A stretch of 64,000 bases of DNA from NCBI GenBank assembly GCA_947258545.1, contig CAMYJI010000009.1, positions 1-64,000 of the forward strand. Direction: 5' to 3'. Source of the DNA: an uncultured Ectothiorhodospiraceae bacterium (GTDB lineage: Bacteria; Pseudomonadota; Gammaproteobacteria; UBA9214). Made by a program: the position numbers and the translations under genes. This document shows positions 41,558 through 50,932 of this stretch, in pieces; position 1 is the first letter of the stretch, and each line of letters starts with the position of its first letter. The notes beneath the pieces were generated by a model. It saw only the letters and a list, made by a program, of their open reading frames with translations. It did no database searches and had not been told where the DNA came from.

Positions 41558-42089
41558 TATGCACACTTGTTCACCGCACGACTTCGGTTATAGACGAATG
41601 CAGGGAGCACTAGTTACCCGTACTGGCCTTGCGTTAATAATACAGGCAGTATACGAACGGTGTGATCGACCCCCGGGCACCATTCGTGCCGGGTATCTGA
41701 ATGGTCTGGATCCCGTGGGAGCAACCGGGAGGGTCGACAGGGAAGGAGATAACTTGTTGAGATAAACGAGTATTTAGGTACGGATTATATAACTGTCAAT
41801 GTTTGTGAGCTGGCAAGCGGGGCCCTGTCCGGCCTCGTTTCTTCCCGTATAATCTGTTTACAAGCAATTCGCGGTCCCGTGCCGAAGCGTCGCCATGCTG
41901 AACGCCGTGCCCTGTTTCAACGGCCATGGATCGCACCACGGATAGTTAATACAAACTAAAGGGATATGGTACTTTCGTACAATTGCCGCACTGGTCCATG
42001 CTGGCTAGCATGGTATAACCACAATACCCGCACTCATGTCTGTCCGCGTGCCGCGCTGGATCTGGGTAGCGATGCAGGAGTTGATTGAG
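41558..42089. other. Intergenic region before the VWA-like lipoprotein gene
   Basis: I see no convincing gene here. A TATAAT hexamer at 41848-41853 has only a poor -35 (CTGTCC, 41825-41830). A hairpin of GGCAC/GTGCC arms lies at about 41676-41690 and a 7-bp inverted repeat CCATGCT/AGCATGG at 41996-42002 and 42007-42013, just before the downstream gene. A 68-codon ORF at 41559 has no ribosome site or family resemblance. Confidence 0.4.
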
Positions 42090-43229
42090 ATGAACAGGCA
42101 GATAATGCTAGATAACGGATTACGGGCCTATACCGCGGTTTTCGCACGGATGGTGTTTCTTGTGGCCGTCGCGCTGTCACTGGCGGGATGCGGCGGCGGT
42201 GGCGGTGGTGGGCCGGCCCCTATCAGCGGCGCGTGCCAACTCACCATCCAGGAAATCGAGGCTATTGGCAATATCGACAATCTTCCGCCTGAATGCCTGT
42301 CGCTGTTCCCGGTACCCGATAACAACCTCCTGGGGCGATTATTTATCCTGGGGACCCAGGTGGATTCTGCCACTAATGCCTTGCGCATTTTTGCCCATGG
42401 GACCAACGACGACGGCACGCCCTTGGAGCTGGCCGATTTCGAGACAGCCGTTGTCTCTATCGGCGGCACGCCGGCAGATCCCAACCTGTGGTCGGTCGAG
42501 CCCATTGCAGACGGTGACGATGTGCTTTCAATCGGGTTTGCCACTGACTATTCGTTAAGTATCCCCGATCCCGAGCTGAATGCAATCTCCGGTGTATTCT
42601 CGGATGTCCTGGACAATCTGAGCCTGCCACCCCTGCCACAGGTGCTGGAGGGTATGGCCATCAATTTCGCGTTAGATCCGTTGCTGCAACAGGACTGGAC
42701 CGAGGACCCCGCGCTATTGGGTGCGGCATTCCAGGTTGACGCCGATTTGCTAATCGACGACATCTTCCGGAATGGTACCGCATTTTTTGATGCCCTCGGG
42801 TTCTCGCTGCAGCGTGACGTGGGACTGGATAGCGATGGACTGGTCGAGCGCTGCCGGCCCGCCCACATGCAGATCGCCTTCACGGATGGTGTGGATAATG
42901 CTTCGTTTACTTATACGAAGGAAACGCTATTGCCGATCATTGATGACAGCAAGGTGGTTATGATCATGCTGGGCAGCTTGAATGCCGACGTGGACGAGTT
43001 GACTGAACTGGGCGGTGACCTCGGCGGCTTTGCCTATGCCATAAACCTGGCCGGCATCCAGGATGTGGTGCAGAAATGGGCGGATTCCCTTGGCCACATC
43101 GTCAAATTTACCCTGGACCCGGCAACCGGTTTCGATCCCGGCCCCGTCACGATTGAACTGGGGGGTCTTGATCCCGTCGTGGTGGAGCGCCCCGTCGACG
43201 GGTTCTGCGAAAGCGATCCTGTGATGTAA
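42090..43229 (+). CDS. VWA-like lipoprotein, otherwise unknown
   Basis: The product is about 379 residues from ATG 42090 (AGGAG at 42074-42078; an upstream ATG at 42036 is possible). It has a lipoprotein signal with lipobox LAGC followed by seven glycines, an anchor linker. The rest looks like a diverged von Willebrand A domain: a MIDAS-type DYSLS (after IGFAT), FTDGVDN, and VVMIMLGSLNADVDELTELGGDLGGFAYAINLAGIQDVVQKWADSL, which matches the usual last strands and helix of VWA proteins. The domain would span about 145-345. Its partner is unknown. It stands alone between convergent transcription units. Confidence 0.6.
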   Translation: MNRQIMLDNGLRAYTAVFARMVFLVAVALSLAGCGGGGGGGPAPISGACQLTIQEIEAIGNIDNLPPECLSLFPVPDNNLLGRLFILGTQVDSATNALRIFAHGTNDDGTPLELADFETAVVSIGGTPADPNLWSVEPIADGDDVLSIGFATDYSLSIPDPELNAISGVFSDVLDNLSLPPLPQVLEGMAINFALDPLLQQDWTEDPALLGAAFQVDADLLIDDIFRNGTAFFDALGFSLQRDVGLDSDGLVERCRPAHMQIAFTDGVDNASFTYTKETLLPIIDDSKVVMIMLGSLNADVDELTELGGDLGGFAYAINLAGIQDVVQKWADSLGHIVKFTLDPATGFDPGPVTIELGGLDPVVVERPVDGFCESDPVM

Positions 43230-43276
43230 CACGACTCGGCTTGACAGGCGGCCGCCAGGAACACCCTCAGTAAGAA

Positions 43277-43296
43277 GGCCGCTATATCAAGCGGCC
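43277..43296. terminator. Hairpin downstream of the VWA-like gene
   Basis: GGCCGCT (43277-43283) and AGCGGCC (43290-43296) form a 7-bp stem with an ATATCA loop, 48 bp after the stop and between convergent genes. No T tract follows, so terminator function is uncertain. Confidence 0.35.
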
Positions 43297-43421
43297 TGGG
43301 TACCGGTAAGGCAACCTGTACTGACTGCGCCGGGCGGGTTCGATGACCTGCTCAACACCCCGAACTGTGACGCCGCGACGCAGGTGATGTTCGCGCCGCC
43401 GGATTCCAGGGGATAGCTCCC

Positions 43422-44756
43422 TTAGCGGTTTCTCCCGCGAGGGCCTGCGTTGCGTGATCCGGAAGCCGCCGCCCTTCCCCTGGTTTGACCGGAGCGCGGG
43501 TGCCGATGCTGCGGTTTTGCCTGGGGATCGCTGGACTTGCGCCGGACATGCTTGTGCGCCGGTTTTGTCGCAGCACGATTCCGCCCGTTTTGAATGGGCT
43601 CAGCCCGAATCCCGGGATCCGGCGCATAACCCTCCAGGATCACCTTGGGGATCTCGCGTTTCATCAGCCGTTCGATATCCCGTAACAGCTTGTGCTCATC
43701 CACGCACACCAGGGACATCGCCTCACCCTCGCTGCCGGCGCGACCGGTGCGACCAATTCGGTGCACATAGTCCTCCGGTACGTTGGGCAGCTCGTAGTTC
43801 ACCACGTGGGGCAGCTGATCGATATCCAGGCCGCGGGCTGCGATATCGGTGGCTACCAGCACCCGCACCTCACCGTTCTTGAATCCTGCCAGCGCACGGG
43901 TGCGGGCACCCTGACTCTTGTTGCCATGGATGGCGGCGGCGCTCAGACCGTCCTTCTCCAGCTGCTGGGCCAGACGGTTGGCACCGTGTTTGGTGCGGGT
44001 GAACACCAGCACCTGGCGCCAGTTACGCGAACCGATCAGGTGGCTCAGCAGTTCCCGCTTGCGCAGCTTGTCCACCGGGTGAACCACTTGCTCGATCCGC
44101 TCAGCGGTGCGGTTGCAACGCGGCACCTCGATCAGTTCGGGACTATTGAGCAGGCGATCGGCAAGCTGTTTGATCTCGTTGGAGAAGGTGGCGGAGAACA
44201 GCAGGTTCTGGCGGGCGCCGTTCCTGGGTAGCAGGGCAAGCACCTTGCGAATATCGTGGATGAAGCCCATATCCAGCATCCGGTCGGCTTCGTCCAGCAC
44301 CAGGATTTCGACCTGTGAGAGATCCACCGTCTTCTGACCGGCGTGATCCAGCAGCCGGCCCGGTGTAGCCACCAGGATATCGATGCCTCGCCGCAGTTTG
44401 TCTATCTGCGGATTGATCTTGACCCCGCCGAAGATCACAGTCGATTGCAGCGGCAGGTGACGGCCATAGGTCTTCACGCTGTCGCCTACCTGGGCCGCCA
44501 ACTCCCGGGTCGGGGTGAGGACCAGGGCGCGAACCGGGCGTCGACCTTTGTTGACGGTGTTTGCACTCAGCCGCTGCAGTAGCGGCAGGGTGAAGCCAGC
44601 CGTCTTGCCGGTGCCGGTCTGGGCGCCGGCCAAGACATCCTTGCCTTCAAGAATGACGGGGATCGCCTTGCGCTGGACGGGTGTGGGTTCACTGTAGCCC
44701 TGATCGCCGATGGCGCGCAGGAGTCCGGCCGATAGGCCGAGGGAATCGAATGACAT
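43422..44756 (-). CDS. rhlE: DEAD-box RNA helicase RhlE-type
   Basis: ATP-dependent RNA helicase of about 444 residues with the full motif set: Q motif ([12 protein letters not shown]), AQTGTGKT (I), PTRELA (Ia), TPGR (Ib), DEAD (II), SAT (III), [18 protein letters not shown] (V) and HRIGRTGR (VI). The start MSFDSLGLS and the basic tail ([19 protein letters not shown]) are typical of RhlE. ATG 44756 has CTGGAG 9 bases upstream; the in-frame GTG at 44765 is too close to it. RhlE-class helicases assist ribosome assembly and RNA decay. It lies downstream of a second DEAD-box gene in the same direction. Confidence 0.9.
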   Translation of the reverse strand: MSFDSLGLSAGLLRAIGDQGYSEPTPVQRKAIPVILEGKDVLAGAQTGTGKTAGFTLPLLQRLSANTVNKGRRPVRALVLTPTRELAAQVGDSVKTYGRHLPLQSTVIFGGVKINPQIDKLRRGIDILVATPGRLLDHAGQKTVDLSQVEILVLDEADRMLDMGFIHDIRKVLALLPRNGARQNLLFSATFSNEIKQLADRLLNSPELIEVPRCNRTAERIEQVVHPVDKLRKRELLSHLIGSRNWRQVLVFTRTKHGANRLAQQLEKDGLSAAAIHGNKSQGARTRALAGFKNGEVRVLVATDIAARGLDIDQLPHVVNYELPNVPEDYVHRIGRTGRAGSEGEAMSLVCVDEHKLLRDIERLMKREIPKVILEGYAPDPGIRAEPIQNGRNRAATKPAHKHVRRKSSDPQAKPQHRHPRSGQTRGRAAASGSRNAGPRGRNR

Positions 44757-44982
44757 AGGGTACACTCCAGTCTTGCCCTCCCGACGACAGCAAATGCTGG
44801 CGGGAGCCGGTCCGGGCTGGATAAGGGAATTCTTGTGTTAGCGGGAGGCCCTGCCCTGGCCCTGATATTAACGGGGAAAGAGGCGAGGCGAACGGCTCAA
44901 GAGTTTTTCCGGCGACATCAATGTCGCAAAGGGTGCTAACCGGTCAGGCACCCGGAAGCGCGGTAGTGTAACAGAAACCTGG

Positions 44983-46710
44983 CTAACGGTCCGTTTTCTT
45001 GTTCTTTTTCGCCTTGTGCCCGCCTTTTTTCTTTTTCACATGCTGCTCCAGCCGTGAGATATCAAGGCGTTGACCGCATACCCTGACCTTCCTGAGATCC
45101 TGAAACACCTCTTTGGGCATGCCCAGGGGCAAGTCGACCAGGCTGAAGTCCGTGTGAATATCGATTTGACCGATGTGCTGGCCGTCCAGCCCCGCCTCAT
45201 TGGCGATGGCGCCGACGATATTGCCGGGCTTGACGTCGTGCTGGTATCCCACTTCGATACGAAACCGCTCCATGCCCTTGGCGGCCCGGGTCTGCACCTT
45301 GCGCTTACGCGGCTCGCCCCGTTCCTTGCGCCGCCTTGGCTCAGCCCCGGTCTTGGGCTTGCGGCGGGCGGGCTTCTCCTTCTCCGGCGGCAGCAACAAT
45401 GACCGATCGCCGATGGAGATCCGGGCCAGTGCCGCGGCGATCTCCAGTGCCGGCACATCGTGCTCCTGCTGATATTGTTCCACCAGGCCCTGCATGAAAT
45501 CCAGTTCACCGGCGGCCAGGGTATCGCTGATGCCCTGTTTAAACGCGGCAATCCGCTTGTTGTTGACCATCTCGGTCGAGGGCAGTTCCAGCGGCTCGAT
45601 CTTCTGGCGTGTCGCCTTCTCGATGGTGCTGAGCATCCGCCGCTCCCGGGGCGCGACAAACAGGATGGCATCGCCCTGGCGGCCAGCCCGGCCGGTGCGA
45701 CCAATGCGATGAATATAGGCCTCGGTGTCATAGGGAATGTCATAATTGACCACGTGACTGATCCGCCCCACGTCCAGGCCACGGGCGGCGACATCGGTGG
45801 CAACCAGGATATCCAGGGAGCCCTTTTTCAGGCGTTCGACCATCTGCTCCCGCTGTTTCTGTGCCATATCGCCATTCAGCGCCGCAGCCGCGTAACCCCT
45901 GGCCTCCAGCCGTTGGGCCAGTTCCGCAGTGGCGGTCTTGGTGCGCACAAACATGAGCAGGGCATCGAAGGGCTCCACCTCCAGGATCCGGGTCAGCGCA
46001 TCCAGTTTATGCAGGCCACTGACCAGCCAGTAGCGCTGACGAATGGTAGCGGCGGTGGCCGTGCGGGTCTTGATGGCGATCTCCTGCGGCTCGCGCAGAT
46101 GACGCCGCGCGATGCGCTGGATCTCTTTCGGCATGGTCGCCGAGAAGAGTGCCATCTGACGTTGCTCTGGCGTCTGCTCCAGGATCCATTCGACATCGTC
46201 GATGAAACCCATGCGCAACATCTCATCCGCTTCATCCAGCACCAGCGCCTGCAGGGCATTCAGCTTGAGGGTGCCCTTGCGCATGTGATCCATTACCCGG
46301 CCCGGGGTACCGACCACCACATGCACGCCCCGTTTCAGCTGCCGTATCTGCCCGGCATAATCCTGACCGCCATAGATCGGCAGCACGTGGAACCCCTTTA
46401 TGTGGGAGGCATAACGCTGAAAGGCCTCGGCCACCTGGATCGCCAGTTCGCGCGTTGGGGTGAGTACCATGATCTGTACTTGCTGGCGGCCGATGTCGAG
46501 ACGCGACAGCAGGGGCAAGGCAAACGCGGCGGTCTTGCCGGTGCCGGTGGGGGCGTGTCCCAGCAGATCCAGTCCTTCCAGTAGATGGGGAATGGTCTGG
46601 GCCTGGATAGGGGAGGGGGTTTCGTACCCAACCTCATCGAGCGCAGTCAGTAACGGGGCAGGCAGCTTCAGGTCGCGGAAGCTGGAGGCAGGGGGTGTGG
46701 CATTGGACAT
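44983..46710 (-). CDS. deaD: DEAD-box RNA helicase DeaD/CsdA-type
   Basis: The 575-residue product has two RecA-like domains ([33 protein letters not shown]) and a longer C-terminus than RhlE, including a dimerisation-like region and a DbpA/CsdA RNA-binding domain (about 475-550: [30 protein letters not shown]). A Lys-rich end ([15 protein letters not shown]) follows. This layout marks cold-shock DeaD/CsdA helicases, which act in 50S assembly and RNA decay. ATG 46710 ([11 protein letters not shown]) follows AGGAA. The divergent gene yaiI begins 100 bp upstream; rhlE follows after about 226 bp of leader-like DNA. Confidence 0.92.
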   Translation of the reverse strand: MSNATPPASSFRDLKLPAPLLTALDEVGYETPSPIQAQTIPHLLEGLDLLGHAPTGTGKTAAFALPLLSRLDIGRQQVQIMVLTPTRELAIQVAEAFQRYASHIKGFHVLPIYGGQDYAGQIRQLKRGVHVVVGTPGRVMDHMRKGTLKLNALQALVLDEADEMLRMGFIDDVEWILEQTPEQRQMALFSATMPKEIQRIARRHLREPQEIAIKTRTATAATIRQRYWLVSGLHKLDALTRILEVEPFDALLMFVRTKTATAELAQRLEARGYAAAALNGDMAQKQREQMVERLKKGSLDILVATDVAARGLDVGRISHVVNYDIPYDTEAYIHRIGRTGRAGRQGDAILFVAPRERRMLSTIEKATRQKIEPLELPSTEMVNNKRIAAFKQGISDTLAAGELDFMQGLVEQYQQEHDVPALEIAAALARISIGDRSLLLPPEKEKPARRKPKTGAEPRRRKERGEPRKRKVQTRAAKGMERFRIEVGYQHDVKPGNIVGAIANEAGLDGQHIGQIDIHTDFSLVDLPLGMPKEVFQDLRKVRVCGQRLDISRLEQHVKKKKGGHKAKKNKKTDR

Positions 46711-46767
46711 CGGAAATTCCTGGTGAGGGTAAAGAGGCGCTGTCATGAGCGTGACCGGGCGACGCAG

Positions 46768-46773
46768 TATAAT
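46768..46773 (+). promoter_or_regulatory. -10 element between deaD and the YaiI gene
   Basis: A perfect TATAAT lies at 46768-46773, about 40 bp before the YaiI ATG; the -35 position (ATGAGC) is a poor match. The overlapping minus strand (ATTATACTG) could serve deaD. Confidence 0.4.
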
Positions 46774-46812
46774 GCCCTGTCTACTGATTATCATAGACCC
46801 GTAGGAAAGAAA

Positions 46813-47262
46813 ATGAGTTTAAAACAGATTTGGATCGACGCCGATGCCTGCCCGAAAGTGATCAAGGAGATCCTGTTTCGGGCCGCGGACAGGGTGGGTG
46901 TGCCGGTGACCCTGGTTGCCAACCAACCCCTTCCGATTCCCCGGTCCCGCTATATCCGGTCGATTCAGGTGGCAGCCGGTTTTGACGTTGCAGACAACCA
47001 CATCGTGCAACGAGCGGAGGCGGGCGACCTGGTGATAACCGCGGATATCCCCCTGGCAGCCGAGGTCATCGCAAAAGGGTGCCTGGCCTTGAACCCGCGC
47101 GGCGATCTCTACACCGAAGACAACATCCGTCAGCGCCTGAGCATGCGGGATTTCATGGACACACTGCGCAGCAGCGGTGTGGATACCGGGGGGCCGGCAT
47201 CGCTCAGCCAGGCCGACCGCCAGGCGTTTGCCAACCAGCTGGACCGGTTGCTGGCCAGGTAG
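46813..47262 (+). CDS. YaiI/YqxD family protein (UPF0178)
   Basis: The 149-residue product matches UPF0178: [21 protein letters not shown] at the start, [34 protein letters not shown] and [27 protein letters not shown]. Conserved Asp residues suggest a PIN-like nuclease fold, but activity is not established. I chose ATG 46813 with AGGAAAG at 46803-46809; an in-frame start at 46723 would lie before the putative promoter. Confidence 0.92.
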   Translation: MSLKQIWIDADACPKVIKEILFRAADRVGVPVTLVANQPLPIPRSRYIRSIQVAAGFDVADNHIVQRAEAGDLVITADIPLAAEVIAKGCLALNPRGDLYTEDNIRQRLSMRDFMDTLRSSGVDTGGPASLSQADRQAFANQLDRLLAR

Positions 47263-47463
47263 ATCAGGGTGCCAACGCTGGCCTACGCTGTGGTCCCAAG
47301 CCAGTCTTTCAATGTTTTCCAAGGCCGGATTTGTGAAAAGCATCAGGCTATATAACAGCTCACGACCATGTTGATAGTATTAGCAGTGGATATATAAAAA
47401 TGACCTGAAAGTAGGAAGACAAACCAGACTTTCAAATCTTCTAAAAGTAGTCAGGGCGACAAA

Positions 47464-47919
47464 ATGCGATTAATGACGGGCCTGGTATTGTTTCTGATTG
47501 TAAATAACACTGTCCTGGCGGCTGGAAAGAGGATTGCTCCGGATATAGAGCCATTGCAGCATAGTGAAGTGATCACCATGATTGAAAGAATAAACAATCA
47601 TGATGAAATAGAGCTTCATAAAGTATATCAATCTCTCGTGGGCCCACAAATATACTTAAGGGCGCTCGCGGCGACGTATTTAGGAGAGCAAGGAAATCAC
47701 TATTCAATTCCTTACTTGATAGATGCTTTGCAGGATTGCTCTGTGCATGTTGGTGTTATTTATACCGATGCGGCCATGGTGTCTACTTGTTACAGGGCAA
47801 ATGTATCACTCGAAAAGCTTACGGGCATTGATTTTGGATTCATTTGGGATGCGAAGAAAGGCGAAAGAGAAGCAATAATACTGAAATGGCAACAGTGGTA
47901 CCAGGAAGGGCAGCGATAG
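47464..47919 (+). CDS. Small exported HEAT-like hypothetical protein
   Basis: The 151-residue product has a signal peptide (MRLMTGLVLFLIVNNTVLAAG, cleavage about after residue 20) and a helical repeat stretch (PQIYLRALAATYLGEQGNHYSIPYLIDALQD) typical of HEAT/PBS-lyase repeats, which mediate protein-protein contacts. No catalytic motif is seen. The DNA is AT-rich (17 G/C of 60 in 47581-47640, 28%), unlike the neighbours, suggesting recent acquisition. The target is unknown. Confidence 0.65.
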   Translation: MRLMTGLVLFLIVNNTVLAAGKRIAPDIEPLQHSEVITMIERINNHDEIELHKVYQSLVGPQIYLRALAATYLGEQGNHYSIPYLIDALQDCSVHVGVIYTDAAMVSTCYRANVSLEKLTGIDFGFIWDAKKGEREAIILKWQQWYQEGQR

Positions 47920-48080
47920 TAAGTGCACACCCTGACGAGGACCTGCGGCTGACATGTCATGTTTTCATGTCTGCACTCGGGCAAGAAGGTGTCACGTTAA
48001 TAATGATTGCGTTCATCGGGCGGGAAGGTAAGCATGCTGCGCAGCTGAGCTTTGGTGTTATACCTTGGGGAGTATTGTTT

Positions 48081-48536
48081 ATGAGCGAGCAGAAATACGC
48101 AGGATTCTGGATTAGAACTGGTGCAGCAATAATAGACACCATTCTATTATTGATAATTATTTATCCGGTGCTCACCGCCATATATGGGAAGGATTATTGG
48201 GTAAGCGAATCGTTCATACAGGGCTCCTGGGCTGTAGTGTTCAACTATATTCTGCCGGCGATCGCGGTCATACTGTTTTGGAGTTATAAATCTGCAACCC
48301 CTGGTAAGATGGCCACAAAGCTAACCATTGTTGATGCAAAAACCGGAGGCAAACCTTCAACCGGCCAGTTTATCGGGCGTTACCTTGGATATTACGTTGC
48401 AATGATACCTCTGTTTCTTGGAATCATCTGGGTAGGTATAGATAAACGAAAACAAGGGTGGCACGACAAGCTGGCGGGTACAGTGGTAATAAGAAGTAAT
48501 CATTCAGTACCCGTTAATGTTGAAAACGAGGTATAA
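48081..48536 (+). CDS. RDD family membrane protein
   Basis: The 151-residue product has an RDD-domain layout: YAGFWIRTGAAIIDTILLLIIIYPV (TM1 with the Arg-Asp pair), a second hydrophobic helix (about 50-68), the SATPGKMATKLTIVDAKTG motif and a C-terminal helix followed by DKRKQGWHDKLAGTVVI. RDD proteins are small inner membrane proteins, some linked to Na+/H+ exchange; the role here is unknown. ATG 48081 has TGGGGAG at 48066-48072, and the upstream in-frame extension overlaps the previous gene. It lies in the AT-rich patch. Confidence 0.88.
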   Translation: MSEQKYAGFWIRTGAAIIDTILLLIIIYPVLTAIYGKDYWVSESFIQGSWAVVFNYILPAIAVILFWSYKSATPGKMATKLTIVDAKTGGKPSTGQFIGRYLGYYVAMIPLFLGIIWVGIDKRKQGWHDKLAGTVVIRSNHSVPVNVENEV

Positions 48537-48582
48537 CCATCTCGTCAACTCGGCGAGACTTGGCCGTTTAATACTGAACCGG

Positions 48583-50685
48583 TTAGTCGTCGTATAGGGG
48601 GTCGAATTCATCCTCATGGCTAACCCCCGGTTTGTATTGGATGATATATGACTTCAGCTTGTCAATGATTCCTGAGGCTTTGTTTAAGCCATTCGATCCC
48701 TCGGTGTTTTTTGCCGTCAAGGATTTCGATTTTGGCTGTTCTTGCCGGACCTGATTCGTCGGCGTAACCAGCTGGTTTTTCAATGCCAGCAGCTTTTTGT
48801 TCTGCGCGTCTATTTTGAGGCCGCGCTGTATATGTAATTTTGCCGTTTCATAGTCCTCTTTTTTGATGAAACTACTGGCCAGCACCCGGTAGCGTTCAAC
48901 AATTTGTCGGATACCGAGCTCGGCGATTCGGTTTTGTGGTTCGATCTCAAGTACCCGCTGATAGTAGTAATATGCGCAGTTGTTCTTCGGTATTGTGAAT
49001 CGATCGTTGTTGAACGCATCTTCTGCACGCAAAAGCAGTTTCTGGATTCTATGGTCGTTAGTAACGCCGGCAGGGATATCAAGTCCGCTGTCGTTTGCAG
49101 TCGTCGTATTGGATGCAGGGAGGCTACGGCTCAGGCCGGCTTGCGGATCTGGCTGCGGTAGTGCCTTTTCTGAGTGTGGCACTTCTGCGTCATGTGTTGC
49201 CATTGCAGGCGACCGTGTTTCATTGCCATCCTGCGACGCTGCAGGGATGGCAGCCCTGTCTTCCTGCTGTGTGCGTGCTGCGAATGGAACTCCTGCAGCA
49301 ACGGTGGTGCTGTTAATACTTGTTGCAGCAGGCAATGATGTGTTTGTGCGGGTATCGCTCAGACGCGCATTGGCCGTACTGGCTGCGTTATTGTCAGGAT
49401 TGAGGTGCGTGATACCTTTATAGATTAACAATATATACAATGCAACTAGAATGGCCGCTGCCGCAAATCCGTAGCGAGCGGTTGTATTACTGGATTTCTC
49501 CGCTTTATGACGGGCACTTGAGATATTGTGTTCATCCGCAGACGCCCGGATTTCAGGATCGAATACATTGGTCTCGATTCGGTGGTTGGGCGCTTGTAGA
49601 TCAACATCTGATACCGTAACCGCTGCGCTGGGTATTCCTGAGTCGGTGTCTACGTCTACGAGCCTGGTAATGAGGGAAAGATTATCATCCTCTGTCGATG
49701 TCTTGTCTGCTGTCCCGAGAGGTGTAATCGGCTCCGATTGTTCCAGGTACGATTGTTCCTCGTCAGTCAGATTCATCAACCAGTCCTTATCCGACGAGAA
49801 CGTGTTCATGCTTCCCAGTATGCCCGCCGTGAGGATGCCGTTCGCCACTCGATTACCCCCGTCGGGCGGGATAAGAAGTTCGTTATGCATCTCCCGCAGG
49901 ATGATGGCCAGATCGTCAGCATCCAGTTCATGTCGTTTCTCAATCGACCCATGCAGCAAAAGTCTGTCGCAAATCTTGTTGATGTAGCGCGGCAGTCCCT
50001 GGCTGGTCCGTTGGATCAGAACAATCGCGGCATTGGTTAGATGTGGGTCACCTCTCCAGCCGGCACAGCGCAGTCGGTGCTCCAGATAGAGGTGAGTTTC
50101 CATGAGGTTGAGTGGTTTCATGTAACAGCTCGCACCGATCCTCTGGTTAAGCTGCTCCATGTGTGGTGTATGGATCAATTCCAGTAGTCGTTCCTGACCA
50201 ACTAGGAAAATCTGCAATAGAGGCCGAGAACAGGATTCCATGTTTGTCAGCAGACGCAGTTCTTCCAGTGCATGTGTTGTAAGGTTTTGAGCTTCGTCAA
50301 TAATCAACAATGTTCGTCGGCCTGCATTCCGTTCCCGAGCCAGGGACTGCTCCAGCCGATGAAGGATCGTCGCCTTGTCCAATCCTGCAGCATTCAGTCC
50401 GAAGGAATAACTAACCATTCGCAACAGGTCGTCCGGCTGCAGCTGAGTGGTGACCAGGGTGGCGGTCAGTACGTTTTCAGGTTCGAGTTGTGTCAGGAAA
50501 TTCCTGACCAGCATGGTTTTTCCAGTCCCGGCCTGGCCGGTAACTACGAGGATGCCGTCGCCTTGTTCGAGCGCGTGCAGCATGCATGCGTGGGACTTTT
50601 TGTGATTCCGGTGGTTAAAACAGAATCTCGGATCAGGCGCAAGGTGAAAAGGGTTTACCCTTAACCGGTAGAAATTATTATACAT
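48583..50685 (-). CDS. ExeA/GspA-like AAA ATPase with TM and TPR-like tail
   Basis: The 700-residue protein opens with an ExeA-type ATPase (1 to about 275): FYRLRVNPFHLAPDPRFCF, Walker A GQAGTGKT (about 49-56), Walker B LLIIDEAQNLT and sensor-like IFLVGQERLLEL. A single transmembrane helix lies at about 408-428 (YGFAAAAILVALYILLIYKGI). The rest is a Ser/Thr/Ala-rich periplasmic linker and a TPR-like segment (about 565-645, YYYYQRVLEIEPQNRIAELG). Similar proteins serve type II secretion (ExeA), MSHA pili (MshM) or exosortase/EPS loci, but none of those genes is in the window. Its start faces a TATAAT element at 50741-50746 (minus strand). Confidence 0.8.
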   Translation of the reverse strand: MYNNFYRLRVNPFHLAPDPRFCFNHRNHKKSHACMLHALEQGDGILVVTGQAGTGKTMLVRNFLTQLEPENVLTATLVTTQLQPDDLLRMVSYSFGLNAAGLDKATILHRLEQSLARERNAGRRTLLIIDEAQNLTTHALEELRLLTNMESCSRPLLQIFLVGQERLLELIHTPHMEQLNQRIGASCYMKPLNLMETHLYLEHRLRCAGWRGDPHLTNAAIVLIQRTSQGLPRYINKICDRLLLHGSIEKRHELDADDLAIILREMHNELLIPPDGGNRVANGILTAGILGSMNTFSSDKDWLMNLTDEEQSYLEQSEPITPLGTADKTSTEDDNLSLITRLVDVDTDSGIPSAAVTVSDVDLQAPNHRIETNVFDPEIRASADEHNISSARHKAEKSSNTTARYGFAAAAILVALYILLIYKGITHLNPDNNAASTANARLSDTRTNTSLPAATSINSTTVAAGVPFAARTQQEDRAAIPAASQDGNETRSPAMATHDAEVPHSEKALPQPDPQAGLSRSLPASNTTTANDSGLDIPAGVTNDHRIQKLLLRAEDAFNNDRFTIPKNNCAYYYYQRVLEIEPQNRIAELGIRQIVERYRVLASSFIKKEDYETAKLHIQRGLKIDAQNKKLLALKNQLVTPTNQVRQEQPKSKSLTAKNTEGSNGLNKASGIIDKLKSYIIQYKPGVSHEDEFDPLYDD

Positions 50686-50932
50686 ACGCGAACCTGTGTG
50701 TATGGTGACAGTTCTGTGCTGCAGCCCTGCACGCGTAATTATTATAAGTACGACCCAAGTATAGCTCCGCGCCCCGCGGATGGCGAATGACTCTCTAATC
50801 CGCTATGGGATGGCCGGTAATACCGGAGAAATGGAGGAATTAAGGATTTTGACGTTTTATCAAGGATGCCATTATTGTTTCTACGCTGGCTGCAACAGCG
50901 AGACTGTATTACTTCTGCGGGTAGTCGTTATT

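Noticed and set aside
41559-41765. 68-codon open frame after the double-thioredoxin gene
   Set aside because: No ribosome site, no recognisable domain, composition unlike coding DNA around it.
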